A stretch of DNA of 6,015 nucleotides from Candidatus Hecatellales archaeon (GCA_003662515.1 QMYF01000041.1:1-6015), one strand, 5' to 3'; positions 1 through 6,014 are shown, counted from the first letter of the stretch. Program-made: numbers and translations. Notes: generated from the letters alone by a model not told the origin.

Positions 1-787
1 CAACCTTCGTTGCCGCCCCTGAAAGGATGGCTGGCACAGGGGAAGGCGCCACACGATTAGCGTCCAGGTGAGCCGTGTGGAGGAGGAAGATGGATGTTTT
101 CACCCCTAAACCTGTAACTATGAGCATGATGCTCAGCGGGATTACAAGGCTTCCATCGACGCCGGGGAGGAAAATTCCCTTTGAAAGGCGGACGGCCAGG
201 TCGGCGTAGTTAACGGTTCCAACAGCCCCGTAGAGGAGGGCTACCCCCAAGAGGAGGAGGGAGGTTCCCACTGCACCCAAAATGAGGTAGCGGAAGCCTG
301 CCTCAAGAGCCCTAGCCCTATAAGCCCTGAAAACCGTTAAACCGTAGGCTGAAATTCCCGTCAGCTCCATGAAGACGAAGAGGTTGAAAATGTCTCCGGT
401 GAGGATTACGCCGAGCATTCCTCCAAGCATGAGCATCATGAAGGAGTAATAGTAGTTGAGGCCTGTTTCCCCGTGCATGTAGCTGGCTGAGAAGAGGGCG
501 GAAAGGAAAACCAGGAAAACCACTATGAGCGCGATGAAGGCGTTAAACAGGTCTACGGTTAAAACTATGCCTACGGGAGGCTTCCACCCAGCCATAAGGT
601 GAACAATGAGGTTCCCCCCGTAAACTTGGAGGGTCAGCATCCCGGAGAGGAGCAGGGTTAAGGCTGCGGCTGCAACAGCCAGGACTTCCGGAACCCTGCG
701 GGGAAGCTTTTCCATGGGCAGAATGGCTACTCCCGCGGCTAGGGGAACCGCTATGCATAGGACGGGAAGCCACTCAGCCGGAATCAT
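1..787 (-). CDS. mnhD: Mrp/Mbh-type antiporter subunit D (NuoM/ND4-like proton-conducting subunit), 3' end cut by window edge
   Basis: Large membrane subunit of a cation/proton antiporter complex; it forms a proton or sodium half-channel pathway in the membrane. Only the first 262 residues are present, against roughly 500 for the family, because the frame runs open through the left window edge. The start is ATG at 787, overlapping the TGA of the C subunit by 4 bp (ATGA). Many hydrophobic helices are visible, for example around residues 7-22, 33-53, 76-98, 113-150, 164-190 and 213-236. The antiporter signature residues are there: Glu141 in NLFVFMELTGISAY (helix 5), Lys230 in GLGVKTSIFLLH (helix 7) and Lys261 in ILSGAATKV (helix 8). 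These match the E. coli NuoM residues Glu144, Lys234 and Lys265 in order and spacing. The segment after Lys230 reads HTAHLDANRVAPSPV, whereas the family usually has H-x-W-L-P-D-A-H there; this is discussed as a finding. The family is certain. Assignment to Mrp, Mbh or Mbs needs the missing downstream genes. Confidence 0.93.
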   Translation of the reverse strand, partial: MIPAEWLPVLCIAVPLAAGVAILPMEKLPRRVPEVLAVAAAALTLLLSGMLTLQVYGGNLIVHLMAGWKPPVGIVLTVDLFNAFIALIVVFLVFLSALFSASYMHGETGLNYYYSFMMLMLGGMLGVILTGDIFNLFVFMELTGISAYGLTVFRAYRARALEAGFRYLILGAVGTSLLLLGVALLYGAVGTVNYADLAVRLSKGIFLPGVDGSLVIPLSIMLIVTGLGVKTSIFLLHTAHLDANRVAPSPVPAILSGAATKV

Positions 788-1152
788 TCTCTAACCCTTC
801 TAATCTTGTAGACGTCTAGGGTTCCATACTTCTGGTAGATTTTGATGGTGAGGGCTAGAGCTGCAGCCGTTACGCTCATGCTGATAACTATGGCTGTGAG
901 AACGAAGGCTTGGGGAAGCGGGTCCACCGCCGCTGCGTAGAAGGCCTCTAAGCCATGCTTGAAGGCTTCCTCATGGAGGATGGGTGGAACCCCTTTAAAC
1001 TTGTATCCTATGAGGATGAAGAGCAGGTTTATTCCGTCGCTTAAAATCATCAGGCCTAAAATTATCTTGATTAGGTTTCGCTTGTAGAAGATGCAGTAGA
1101 GGGCTATGACCATTTGAAGGGTGCAAAGCAGGTATGGTAAAGCCTGATTCAA
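784..1152 (-). CDS. mnhC: Mrp/Mbh-type antiporter subunit C (NuoK-like)
   Basis: Small NuoK/MnhC-family membrane subunit (122 residues, close to the family's usual 110-125) that packs beside the antiporter subunits. Three helices are visible: residues 4-22, 26-49 and 82-106. The diagnostic loop and helix DPLPQAFVLTAIVIS lies at 77-91; the proline-glutamine pair before ALVLTAIVI is typical of MnhC and distinguishes it from respiratory NuoK. The second helix reads GLMILSDGINLL, so a methionine stands where NuoK has its conserved glutamate; many MnhC proteins also lack it. The start is TTG at 1152, preceded after 5 nt by a very strong Shine-Dalgarno stretch (AGGAGGAGG, 1158-1166) inside the end of mnhB. 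The mnhB stop overlaps this start by 3 bp, and its own stop overlaps the mnhD start by 4 bp, so translation is likely coupled on both sides. Confidence 0.95.
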   Translation of the reverse strand: MNQALPYLLCTLQMVIALYCIFYKRNLIKIILGLMILSDGINLLFILIGYKFKGVPPILHEEAFKHGLEAFYAAAVDPLPQAFVLTAIVISMSVTAAALALTIKIYQKYGTLDVYKIRRVRE

Positions 1153-1604
1153 CGCTTCCTCCTCCTAAACTTGACGAGGAAGTAGAAGGCCACCAGGAAG
1201 CTTGCTGAAACATTCGCCATTTCGCCGATATTGTAGAGGAGGAGGCTTCCAGCGCTGAAGATTCCCCCTGGGAAACCGTAAGGATAGACTCCCACATTCT
1301 TGAAGAACCAGAAGCCGAAAGCCATGCCTAGGAGGGCGGTTATGAGGATAATGGTTGCACCCAGGCTTCTGAAAACCTGGCCGAAGCTGAAGCTAACCTT
1401 CCCCTCAACGTAGTCCACTCCGAAGGCTAGGAGCAGCAAGACTAGGGCGCAGGCTATTAGGACGCCTCCCTGGAAGCCTCCCCCATGGGTTAAATGTCCA
1501 TGTAGAACTATGTAGGCTGAGAGAAGCAGCATTACAGGCGCCAATATCCGTGAAACCGTTTTCACGATGAGGGTCATGCCCTCCTGAGGCTTCCTACCTT
1601 TCAT
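1149..1604 (-). CDS. mnhB: Mrp/Mbh-type antiporter subunit B
   Basis: MnhB/MbhF-family membrane subunit (151 residues; usual length about 140-150), equivalent to MrpB. After a short basic N-terminus it has helices at about 14-36, 44-62, 80-101, 112-127 and 130-146. The family signature is the LHGHLTHGGGFQGGV stretch at 34-48, which matches the usual G-H-x-T-P-G-G-G-F-x-G-G except that His40 replaces the proline. The C-terminus is strongly basic (KFRRRKR), consistent with a cytoplasmic end. The ATG at 1604 was chosen: GGTG sits 7 nt upstream, and the start overlaps the preceding gene by 11 bp, in keeping with the operon. A second ATG at residue 10 (MTLIVKTVSRI, position 1577) fits where many homologues begin, but the GGAGG before it is only 2 nt away, which is too close. 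It is the fifth gene of the antiporter operon. Confidence 0.94.
   Translation of the reverse strand: MKGRKPQEGMTLIVKTVSRILAPVMLLLSAYIVLHGHLTHGGGFQGGVLIACALVLLLLAFGVDYVEGKVSFSFGQVFRSLGATIILITALLGMAFGFWFFKNVGVYPYGFPGGIFSAGSLLLYNIGEMANVSASFLVAFYFLVKFRRRKR
1158..1166 (-). promoter_or_regulatory. Strong ribosome binding site for mnhC, encoded within the mnhB C-terminus
   Basis: On the minus strand AGGAGGAGG is followed by a 5 nt spacer and then the TTG start of mnhC at 1152. The same bases are the AGG codons of the arginine run (FRRRKR) that ends MnhB. This site decides in favour of the TTG start, because the next in-frame ATG codons lie well inside the first helix. Confidence 0.75.
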
Positions 1605-2124
1605 GTCTCAACACCGCCAAAACGATTATCACAGCGGTGAAGAGGACGAGGGTTTCACCCAGCGTGTCGTAGCCACGGTAGTCCCAGACTATGGCTCCCA
1701 CAGCATTCCAGGCGCCTACATCTTTCAAGACGTTCTCCACGTAGTATTGGCCAACCCTCGCTACAGGCTCGCCGAAGGCTGGGAAATCGTAGAGGAAGGT
1801 GAAGGCGAAAACCACCATGAGGATGATGGAAAGCATGATGATTCCAGCCTTAAGGTAGGGGTTTCCCGGGCTGTCCTCCTCCATCCGCCTGGTTTTCGAA
1901 ATGGTGATAATGATTATGGCTGTTTGAAGGCCCACTCCGACCACTACCTGCGTCAGGGCGATATCCGGAGCCTGAAGCATGAAGTATAGGACGGCTACGA
2001 TGACGCTGTAAAAAGCCGCCACAATAGCGGCGTAAAGCAAGTCTTTAAGCTCAACAACGATCAAAGCCAAAACCACAAGCATTACCAAGAGAAAATTGAA
2101 GAGAGTGAAGGTCACGTCAACCAT
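1594..2124 (-). CDS. MrpA C-terminal-like subunit: fused MbhD (DUF4040) and MbhE domains
   Basis: Membrane protein matching the C-terminal third of bacterial MrpA, which in Pyrococcus hydrogenase is split into MbhD and MbhE. Residues about 8-80 form the MbhD/DUF4040 part, with ELKDLLYAAIVAAFYS and then APDIALTQVVVGVGL at 52-66. Residues about 92-176 form the MbhE part, ending in the diagnostic RGYDTLGE at 150-157 and a last helix (VLFTAVIIVLAVL). The two parts join through a charged linker rich in Arg, Glu and Asp. No NuoL-like N-terminal antiporter domain is attached, unlike full MrpA (about 800 residues). The chosen start is ATG at 2124, with GAGG 6 nt upstream and an 8 bp overlap with mnhG. 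An in-frame ATG at 2136 would add four residues (MRKK), but its purine-rich site abuts the codon. The role is inferred to be structural and lateral proton transfer between the D subunit and the small subunits. Confidence 0.9.
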   Translation of the reverse strand: MVDVTFTLFNFLLVMLVVLALIVVELKDLLYAAIVAAFYSVIVAVLYFMLQAPDIALTQVVVGVGLQTAIIIITISKTRRMEEDSPGNPYLKAGIIMLSIILMVVFAFTFLYDFPAFGEPVARVGQYYVENVLKDVGAWNAVGAIVWDYRGYDTLGETLVLFTAVIIVLAVLRHER

Positions 2125-2461
2125 CTTTTTCCTCATCCTCCCTCAACATGTCGCAGAAGGTTCCCTCCCACATTTTCACCCTGCTCTTGTGGGCAGCTCT
2201 TAGAATGGCGTGGGAGCCTGTGGGAGAGGTGAAAATCACGATTAAGGCTGTAAGGCAGGCCTTAACAAAGAAGGATGGGTTGTGGGCACCTCCCATTAAG
2301 GCTACCGCGAAGATCGACACGACGGCTCCACCCATGCTCATAACCGTGGCGGCATGGGAGCGTATGAAGACGTCTGGAAACCTTACCAGGCCTAGGGCTC
2401 CAACGTTGGCGCAGAAGAGGCCTAGGAAGAGCAGAGCCAGCCCTACAGCCTCCAAAACCAT
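2117..2461 (-). CDS. mnhG: Mrp/Mbh-type antiporter subunit G
   Basis: MnhG/PhaG-family membrane subunit (114 residues; usual length 100-125). There are three helices, about residues 4-25, 41-57 and 64-80. Family motifs are GALGLVRFPDVFIRSHAAT at 21-39 and FTSPTGSHAI at 77-86. The lysine that often follows HAAT is a valine here. The C-terminus is a charged cytoplasmic tail (LREDEEKDG). The start chosen is ATG at 2461, sharing one base with the mnhF stop (TGATG). A TTG at 2464, directly before the ATG, would lengthen the protein by one residue and overlap mnhF by 4 bp; sequence alone cannot separate the two. A GGGAGGG stretch lies 13 nt before the ATG, which is long for a ribosome site, so coupling to mnhF translation is likely. 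In Mrp complexes G packs with E and F as a small-subunit cluster. Confidence 0.94.
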   Translation of the reverse strand: MVLEAVGLALLFLGLFCANVGALGLVRFPDVFIRSHAATVMSMGGAVVSIFAVALMGGAHNPSFFVKACLTALIVIFTSPTGSHAILRAAHKSRVKMWEGTFCDMLREDEEKDG

Positions 2462-2727
2462 CAATCTGCCACTTCCCTCCCCTCCAGGTATTTGGCTATG
2501 GTTAGGGTTCCGATGAAGCCTAGGAGGGCTGTTAGAAGGGCGATGTCAAGCAGCATGGCTTCCTCATAGTGGAAGCTTAGGAAAACTAGGAGGGCTACGG
2601 CTACACTAGCCATAGCGTCTCCAGCTATAACCCTGTCAGGAGCTGTCGGACCCCTAACCAGCCTATAAGAGGCTATTAGAAGGCTTAAAGCAAACCCGAA
2701 AAGGATGGCGGGAGTGAAGAAGTCCAC
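2461..2727 (-). CDS. mnhF: Mrp/Mbh-type antiporter subunit F
   Basis: MnhF/PhaF-family small membrane subunit (88 residues, the normal length). There are three helices, around residues 4-22, 34-53 and 57-78. The conserved RGPTAPDRVIAGD stretch lies at 25-37 with the membrane-embedded Asp31, which in bacterial MrpF is implicated in sodium transport. The third helix, LLDIALLTALLGFIGTLTIAKYLEGRE, is also typical. The start is GTG at 2727, 2 bp after the mnhE TGA; AGGAGGT lies 13 nt upstream inside the last codons of mnhE, so translation probably depends on ribosomes finishing mnhE. Its stop overlaps the mnhG start. The subunit would sit with E and G in the cation-handling part of the complex. 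Confidence 0.94.
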   Translation of the reverse strand: MDFFTPAILFGFALSLLIASYRLVRGPTAPDRVIAGDAMASVAVALLVFLSFHYEEAMLLDIALLTALLGFIGTLTIAKYLEGREVAD

Positions 2728-2729
2728 CG

Positions 2730-3260
2730 TCAGCCCAGAAACCTCCTAACATATTTCTCGAAGGGTGCGGCGATTTCCCTATGGCAAACCTTGGGGTCTG
2801 GGCTTACAACCCAAATCCAATGCACATAGTAGGTTTTCCTCTCCTCGTCGAGCTCCACGGTTACGGTTCCAGGCGTATTGGTGATAGAGTTGGCCACGCA
2901 AACAATGCCGCAATCAGACTTAAGCGTGTAGGGAACCCTAACTATTCCAGGCCTTAAGGGCATCCGTGGGCTTAAAATCCTCCTTATCACGTCGTAGTGG
3001 GCTTTAACTTCAGCGTAAAGCCAATAGTAGGCAAGATAGAAAAGCGCCCAAAACCATCGAGCCGGATTAAACTTGTCCCTAACCCCTCCATAAACCATAA
3101 TTTCTGAGGTTAGGTAGGCCACCAGGAGGCTGGCAGCAGCCCCCACTAGAATCTCGTCAAACTTCAAGGCTGAGGTTAAGAGTAGCCAAAGGGAGAAAAA
3201 GGCTAAGAAAACCGTTATAAACTTTAAGATTCTGTTAGGCTTCCCCGAGCCTTCGCCCAC
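2730..3260 (-). CDS. mnhE: Mrp/Mbh-type antiporter subunit E, first gene of the operon
   Basis: MnhE/MbhA-family subunit (176 residues; usual length about 160-170). The N-terminal half carries helices at about 11-31, 34-56 and 66-87. The C-terminal half is a soluble cytoplasmic domain with the clear family signature RPGIVRVPYTLKSD (103-116), ANSITNTPGTVTVELD (123-138) and YVHWI (145-149). The start is GTG at 3260; no other start codon lies upstream before an in-frame stop. A G-rich stretch (AGGGGGA, 3272-3278) is 11 nt upstream and may serve as the ribosome site. The gene follows the only sizeable gap in the window, with promoter-like sequence, so transcription of all seven subunits probably begins just upstream. 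In known complexes E contacts F and G and is thought to stabilise the assembly. Confidence 0.95.
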   Translation of the reverse strand: MGEGSGKPNRILKFITVFLAFFSLWLLLTSALKFDEILVGAAASLLVAYLTSEIMVYGGVRDKFNPARWFWALFYLAYYWLYAEVKAHYDVIRRILSPRMPLRPGIVRVPYTLKSDCGIVCVANSITNTPGTVTVELDEERKTYYVHWIWVVSPDPKVCHREIAAPFEKYVRRFLG

Positions 3261-3309
3261 CTTGCCGGCGGTCCCCCTAACAAAACTTTAAAAAATGCAA
3301 AGGTTTACC

Positions 3310-3323
3310 GTTTAAGTCTTTTC
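3310..3323 (-). promoter_or_regulatory. Candidate archaeal promoter (BRE plus TATA box) for the antiporter operon
   Basis: Read on the minus strand, GAAAAG (3318-3323) followed by ACTTAAAC (3310-3317) resembles a BRE joined to an archaeal TATA box. A start site about 25 bp downstream would fall near 3288, giving a leader of about 28 nt that contains the G-rich ribosome site before the mnhE GTG. A second AT-rich candidate, ATTTTTTAAAG at 3286-3296, would start transcription almost at the GTG, but it has no purine-rich BRE in front. Position and composition are seen; promoter function is inferred. Confidence 0.45.
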
Positions 3324-3339
3324 ATGCATTTTTATGCTG

Positions 3340-3353
3340 AAAATTATAGAAAA
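3340..3353 (-). terminator. Possible oligo-T terminator after polB
   Basis: On the minus strand TTTTCTATAATTTT lies 15 nt after the polB stop codon, and a run of six T follows at about 3291-3296. Archaeal RNA polymerase often stops at T-rich tracts without a hairpin, so these could end the polymerase transcript before the antiporter promoter. There is no convincing stem. The AT-richness could equally belong to the promoter region. Confidence 0.3.
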
Positions 3354-3368
3354 CTTCCCGTAATGAAG

Positions 3369-6014
3369 CTAAAAGAAGGTTTCCAGCCGATGTTCCCTCG
3401 GCACCTCTAACACGTCTTCAAAGGTCATATCTAAGGCTTCAAGCAGAGGTTCAAAGGTGGACTGAATATGTTCCACATATTTTTGGATGTCTATCTCTTC
3501 TGGGGAGGCTTGGGAGAGAAGTTTAACTCCGGGCTCCCTCCTGATCTTAACATATCTTATCACGGTTCCAGCTCCGATTTTCTCTCTGAGTTCGGGAGGC
3601 AGGCTTTTCACAGCTTTAACGTGTTGAGGCGTAGTTTTCTCGTATTCTTCAATATCTTTACCCAGCACAACGGTGAAGGCTAAATCCTCCAGCGGGTAGC
3701 CTCCCTTCCTCAAGTTTTCATAACAATTTTTCACGATAGCCTTAATCTGCTCCTTCGCCTTATCGAAGTCTTCAACGCTTTTAACTTCGCTTAGGATGCT
3801 GACAGCCTCCGCGAAAGCTTTTTTGAGGAATTCAGGCGTGTTCCGCTTTTTGCCTGTTAAACCCTTAATGTCAACGCTTCCATCAGGATAAACGCCCAGA
3901 TAGTTCTTTTTCCGTGTGGAAAAAACCGTGTACCGGTAGATCTTGTCTACGTCAAGCTCCATTCCCAACTCTTTTTCAGCCCACTCCAAAAGCTCCCTTA
4001 TCTGCTCCTGGCTAGGGTTCCTAAGGAAAACGGAGTCTGTGTCGCCATAAACAACTTCTATTCCGAGGGCTCCAGCCTTCTCGATGGTTTTCTTGATGGC
4101 GTAGCGTCCTATGCTGGCGGTAGCCTCAGCCACAGGGGGACAGTAGAAAACGAAATGTTCCGCTCCGAAAACTCCGTAAGCCGCGTTTAAAACCACCTTT
4201 AAGGTTCGCTGAACAGCATCATACCAGCTTCGAAGCTGGGGAGGCAACGTTTTATCCTTCGCCTTAGCCTTATACCATTTAACTCTCAGGTCTCGAAGGG
4301 AGCCTATGAGAAGACTTGTTATTCCACGTTTTTTCCCGCAAACCCAGTGAGGTGTCTCCGGAATCCTGTTCTCCCGGCACTCCTCATGGGGGCAGCGAAC
4401 ACTCTCATAGGAGAGATTCCACCGCTTAATGATGCTGGGATACAGGCTGGCGAAGTCTAAAACCACCACGTTGAAGTTTACTCCGCTTTTAGGCTCGATA
4501 ACCACGGCTCCCCTATACTTTTTACCTTTAATGACAGGCTGGGTTGCCGTATAGCCTTTAACCGAGAGGATTTCAGCCTGGCTGGGAATAAGTAGTCCCC
4601 GTCTCCTATGCTCATAATACATCATGCTTTTAATCCAGCCTGAAACCCCCTGCCTAGAAACGTCTTCCAAAGGCATTTTTGAAACTCTGGCCAAAGCCAC
4701 GATGAGTTTAAGGGTTAAGCCTCCCTGATAGGCGGCTAGCTGGTAGGTGAGTTCGGCGTCGCGGAAGCAGTAGTCGGCTAGCTCCTGATAGCTAAGCTCT
4801 GAAACATTTTTCTCTATCGGGATTTTCCCTACACCCAAAACGGCTGAAGCCACGTCTTCCAGCGTGTTTTCCCGGTATTTCTGGTCGAAAGCGTAGACTT
4901 GAATGGCTCGATTGAAGAAGAACTTGTAGAGGTCTATGTGGATGCCGTAGGTTAGGAGGGCGGAGTCTCTCCCCATGTCGATGGGAATTAACTCTTTTGG
5001 GAAGCCGAGGTTTTGGCCTCTATGCCAGAGGTAGCGAAGGTCGAAGTCGTCCCCGTTAAAGGTCACCACGATGGGATAGGAGGCTAAGGTTTCAAAGGTT
5101 TTACCCAGCAGGGAAACCTCATCTTCAAAAAATTCCACGGTGAACTTTTCGCTTTCAATCTTGCCTGTCTCTTGGACGCCGGGACGCCTTAAAAGGTAAA
5201 CTTTCCTTAATCCGTCGCTTCCATAGAAGGCTACCGCTATAACCTGGTATTGGGCTTCACGCGGATCAGGAATTCTATCAAGAGTGGGTGAGGCTACCTC
5301 GATATCCATAGCTACGAAGCGAAGCTCAGGGACAGGGCTCTCAAGAAGCCTAGCCCACCTCAAAGCGTAGTCTTGGAATTCCTTAGGCTCTGTTTTAAAG
5401 ACTTCTTCCAGCTCTCTGGGGACGGTGGTTTCACTCCAGTCTAAAACAGGCGTTTCCTGCCCTTCCTCAAGCGTGTAAGGCATGCCTATCTCGAAGTGGC
5501 GGTCGTAAAGGTAGTTCTCATAATATTTAATGTCGGCTTCCCAAACCTTCGCGTCCGGCCTGGCTTTCGGCAGCCGCTCCCTCAGCGAGTGGGGTCTGCC
5601 TCCGATGGCAAGGGGATCTCTAGCAATAATCTTGGTAACCGTTACGGTGTTGTCGGTGAGAGGGTTAAACTTCTCAACGGTTTCAGCGTCTTCTATGCCT
5701 TGAAGCTCGGGGATTTTCTTTAACTCGTCGGGTGGAAGATTGGTGAAACAGTAGGGTTTATGGTTAGTGGTATCCCACCATAGGAGAATCCGGCCTTTCT
5801 CAGGGTCGTAAAACTTTAGAAGGGCTTTCTTATGCTCTCCATCGTAGGTTGCCGAGAGGAGGTAGGCTTTCCTGAAGGAGGAGGCTGGGATAAGCTTTTC
5901 CTCACGCAGCTTTCTAAGCTTTTCAATCCAGCTTGAGCCTTCAACCTCCCTTTTTTCCTCAGCCGGTTTGGCTTCCCCGCCGAAAAAGCTGTAAAGGCTT
6001 GACTGTTCAGACAT
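3369..6014 (-). CDS. polB: Family B replicative DNA polymerase, crenarchaeal PolB1 type, complete
   Basis: DNA-directed DNA polymerase with 3'-5' proofreading, 881 residues (Sulfolobus PolB1 has 882). The exonuclease motifs are intact: Exo I AMDIEV with Asp237 and Glu239, Exo II TFNGDDFD with Asp325, and Exo III YCFRDA with Tyr415 and Asp419. The polymerase motifs are intact: region II DFASLYPSII with Asp520, region III K606-x6-Y613-G614, region I YGDTDS at 656-661 with Asp658 and Asp660, and KKNY at 702-705. Other blocks such as KPYCFTNL, TKIIARDPLAI, HIDLYKFFFN and KKRNTPEF fit crenarchaeal and related PolB1 proteins. No intein interrupts any motif. Residues 4-11 (QSSLYSFF) are a canonical PCNA-binding box, followed by a charged linker to about residue 28; the last eight residues (EHRLETFF) form a second, degenerate box. 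The start is ATG at 6014; upstream sequence is outside the window. It is on the same strand as the antiporter operon but appears to be a separate transcription unit. Confidence 0.97.
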   Translation of the reverse strand: MSEQSSLYSFFGGEAKPAEEKREVEGSSWIEKLRKLREEKLIPASSFRKAYLLSATYDGEHKKALLKFYDPEKGRILLWWDTTNHKPYCFTNLPPDELKKIPELQGIEDAETVEKFNPLTDNTVTVTKIIARDPLAIGGRPHSLRERLPKARPDAKVWEADIKYYENYLYDRHFEIGMPYTLEEGQETPVLDWSETTVPRELEEVFKTEPKEFQDYALRWARLLESPVPELRFVAMDIEVASPTLDRIPDPREAQYQVIAVAFYGSDGLRKVYLLRRPGVQETGKIESEKFTVEFFEDEVSLLGKTFETLASYPIVVTFNGDDFDLRYLWHRGQNLGFPKELIPIDMGRDSALLTYGIHIDLYKFFFNRAIQVYAFDQKYRENTLEDVASAVLGVGKIPIEKNVSELSYQELADYCFRDAELTYQLAAYQGGLTLKLIVALARVSKMPLEDVSRQGVSGWIKSMMYYEHRRRGLLIPSQAEILSVKGYTATQPVIKGKKYRGAVVIEPKSGVNFNVVVLDFASLYPSIIKRWNLSYESVRCPHEECRENRIPETPHWVCGKKRGITSLLIGSLRDLRVKWYKAKAKDKTLPPQLRSWYDAVQRTLKVVLNAAYGVFGAEHFVFYCPPVAEATASIGRYAIKKTIEKAGALGIEVVYGDTDSVFLRNPSQEQIRELLEWAEKELGMELDVDKIYRYTVFSTRKKNYLGVYPDGSVDIKGLTGKKRNTPEFLKKAFAEAVSILSEVKSVEDFDKAKEQIKAIVKNCYENLRKGGYPLEDLAFTVVLGKDIEEYEKTTPQHVKAVKSLPPELREKIGAGTVIRYVKIRREPGVKLLSQASPEEIDIQKYVEHIQSTFEPLLEALDMTFEDVLEVPREHRLETFF

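Larger units (their letters stand above)
3261..3368. other. Intergenic spacer between polB and the antiporter operon
   Basis: This 108 bp gap is the only non-coding stretch of note in the window and is clearly richer in A and T than the genes around it, except for a GC-rich patch (GCCGGC) next to the mnhE start. It holds the promoter candidate for mnhE and T-rich runs downstream of the polymerase stop. No open frame or RNA gene was recognised in it. Confidence 0.85.

Noticed and set aside
232..272. Repetitive GAGGAGG-like purine tract on the plus strand
   Set aside because: It is the complement of Leu-rich CTC codons in a membrane helix of mnhD, not a repeat array or ribosome site.
543..773. 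Plus-strand open frame of 76 codons rich in Ser, Pro and Arg
   Set aside because: It lies opposite mnhD, whose minus-strand frame has clear family motifs; the composition is that of an antisense shadow.
1..1152. Subunits C and D as part of a respiratory Nuo/Fpo complex I
   Set aside because: Neighbouring MnhB, E, F and G subunits are specific to Mrp/Mbh-type complexes, and subunit C has the MnhC-type DPLPQA-LTAIVI signature.
995..1297. Alternative minus-strand frame of 100 codons overlapping mnhB and mnhC
   Set aside because: Out of frame with both genes, Ser-rich and without family features; mnhB and mnhC motifs fully explain this stretch.
1603..1989. Plus-strand open frame of 128 codons
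   Set aside because: Antisense to the fused MbhD/MbhE gene; no membrane segments or recognisable motifs, and it ends without relation to any operon.
2148..2516. Plus-strand open frame of 122 codons
   Set aside because: Antisense to mnhG and the end of mnhF, both strongly supported.
3468..5723. Short plus-strand open frames at 3468-3683 and 5496-5723
   Set aside because: Both lie opposite the intact polymerase gene and show no domain-like sequence.
3369..6014. Possible intein in the polymerase
   Set aside because: Archaeal PolB genes often carry inteins at SLYPS or YGDTDS, but both motifs are continuous and the length is that of an uninterrupted enzyme.
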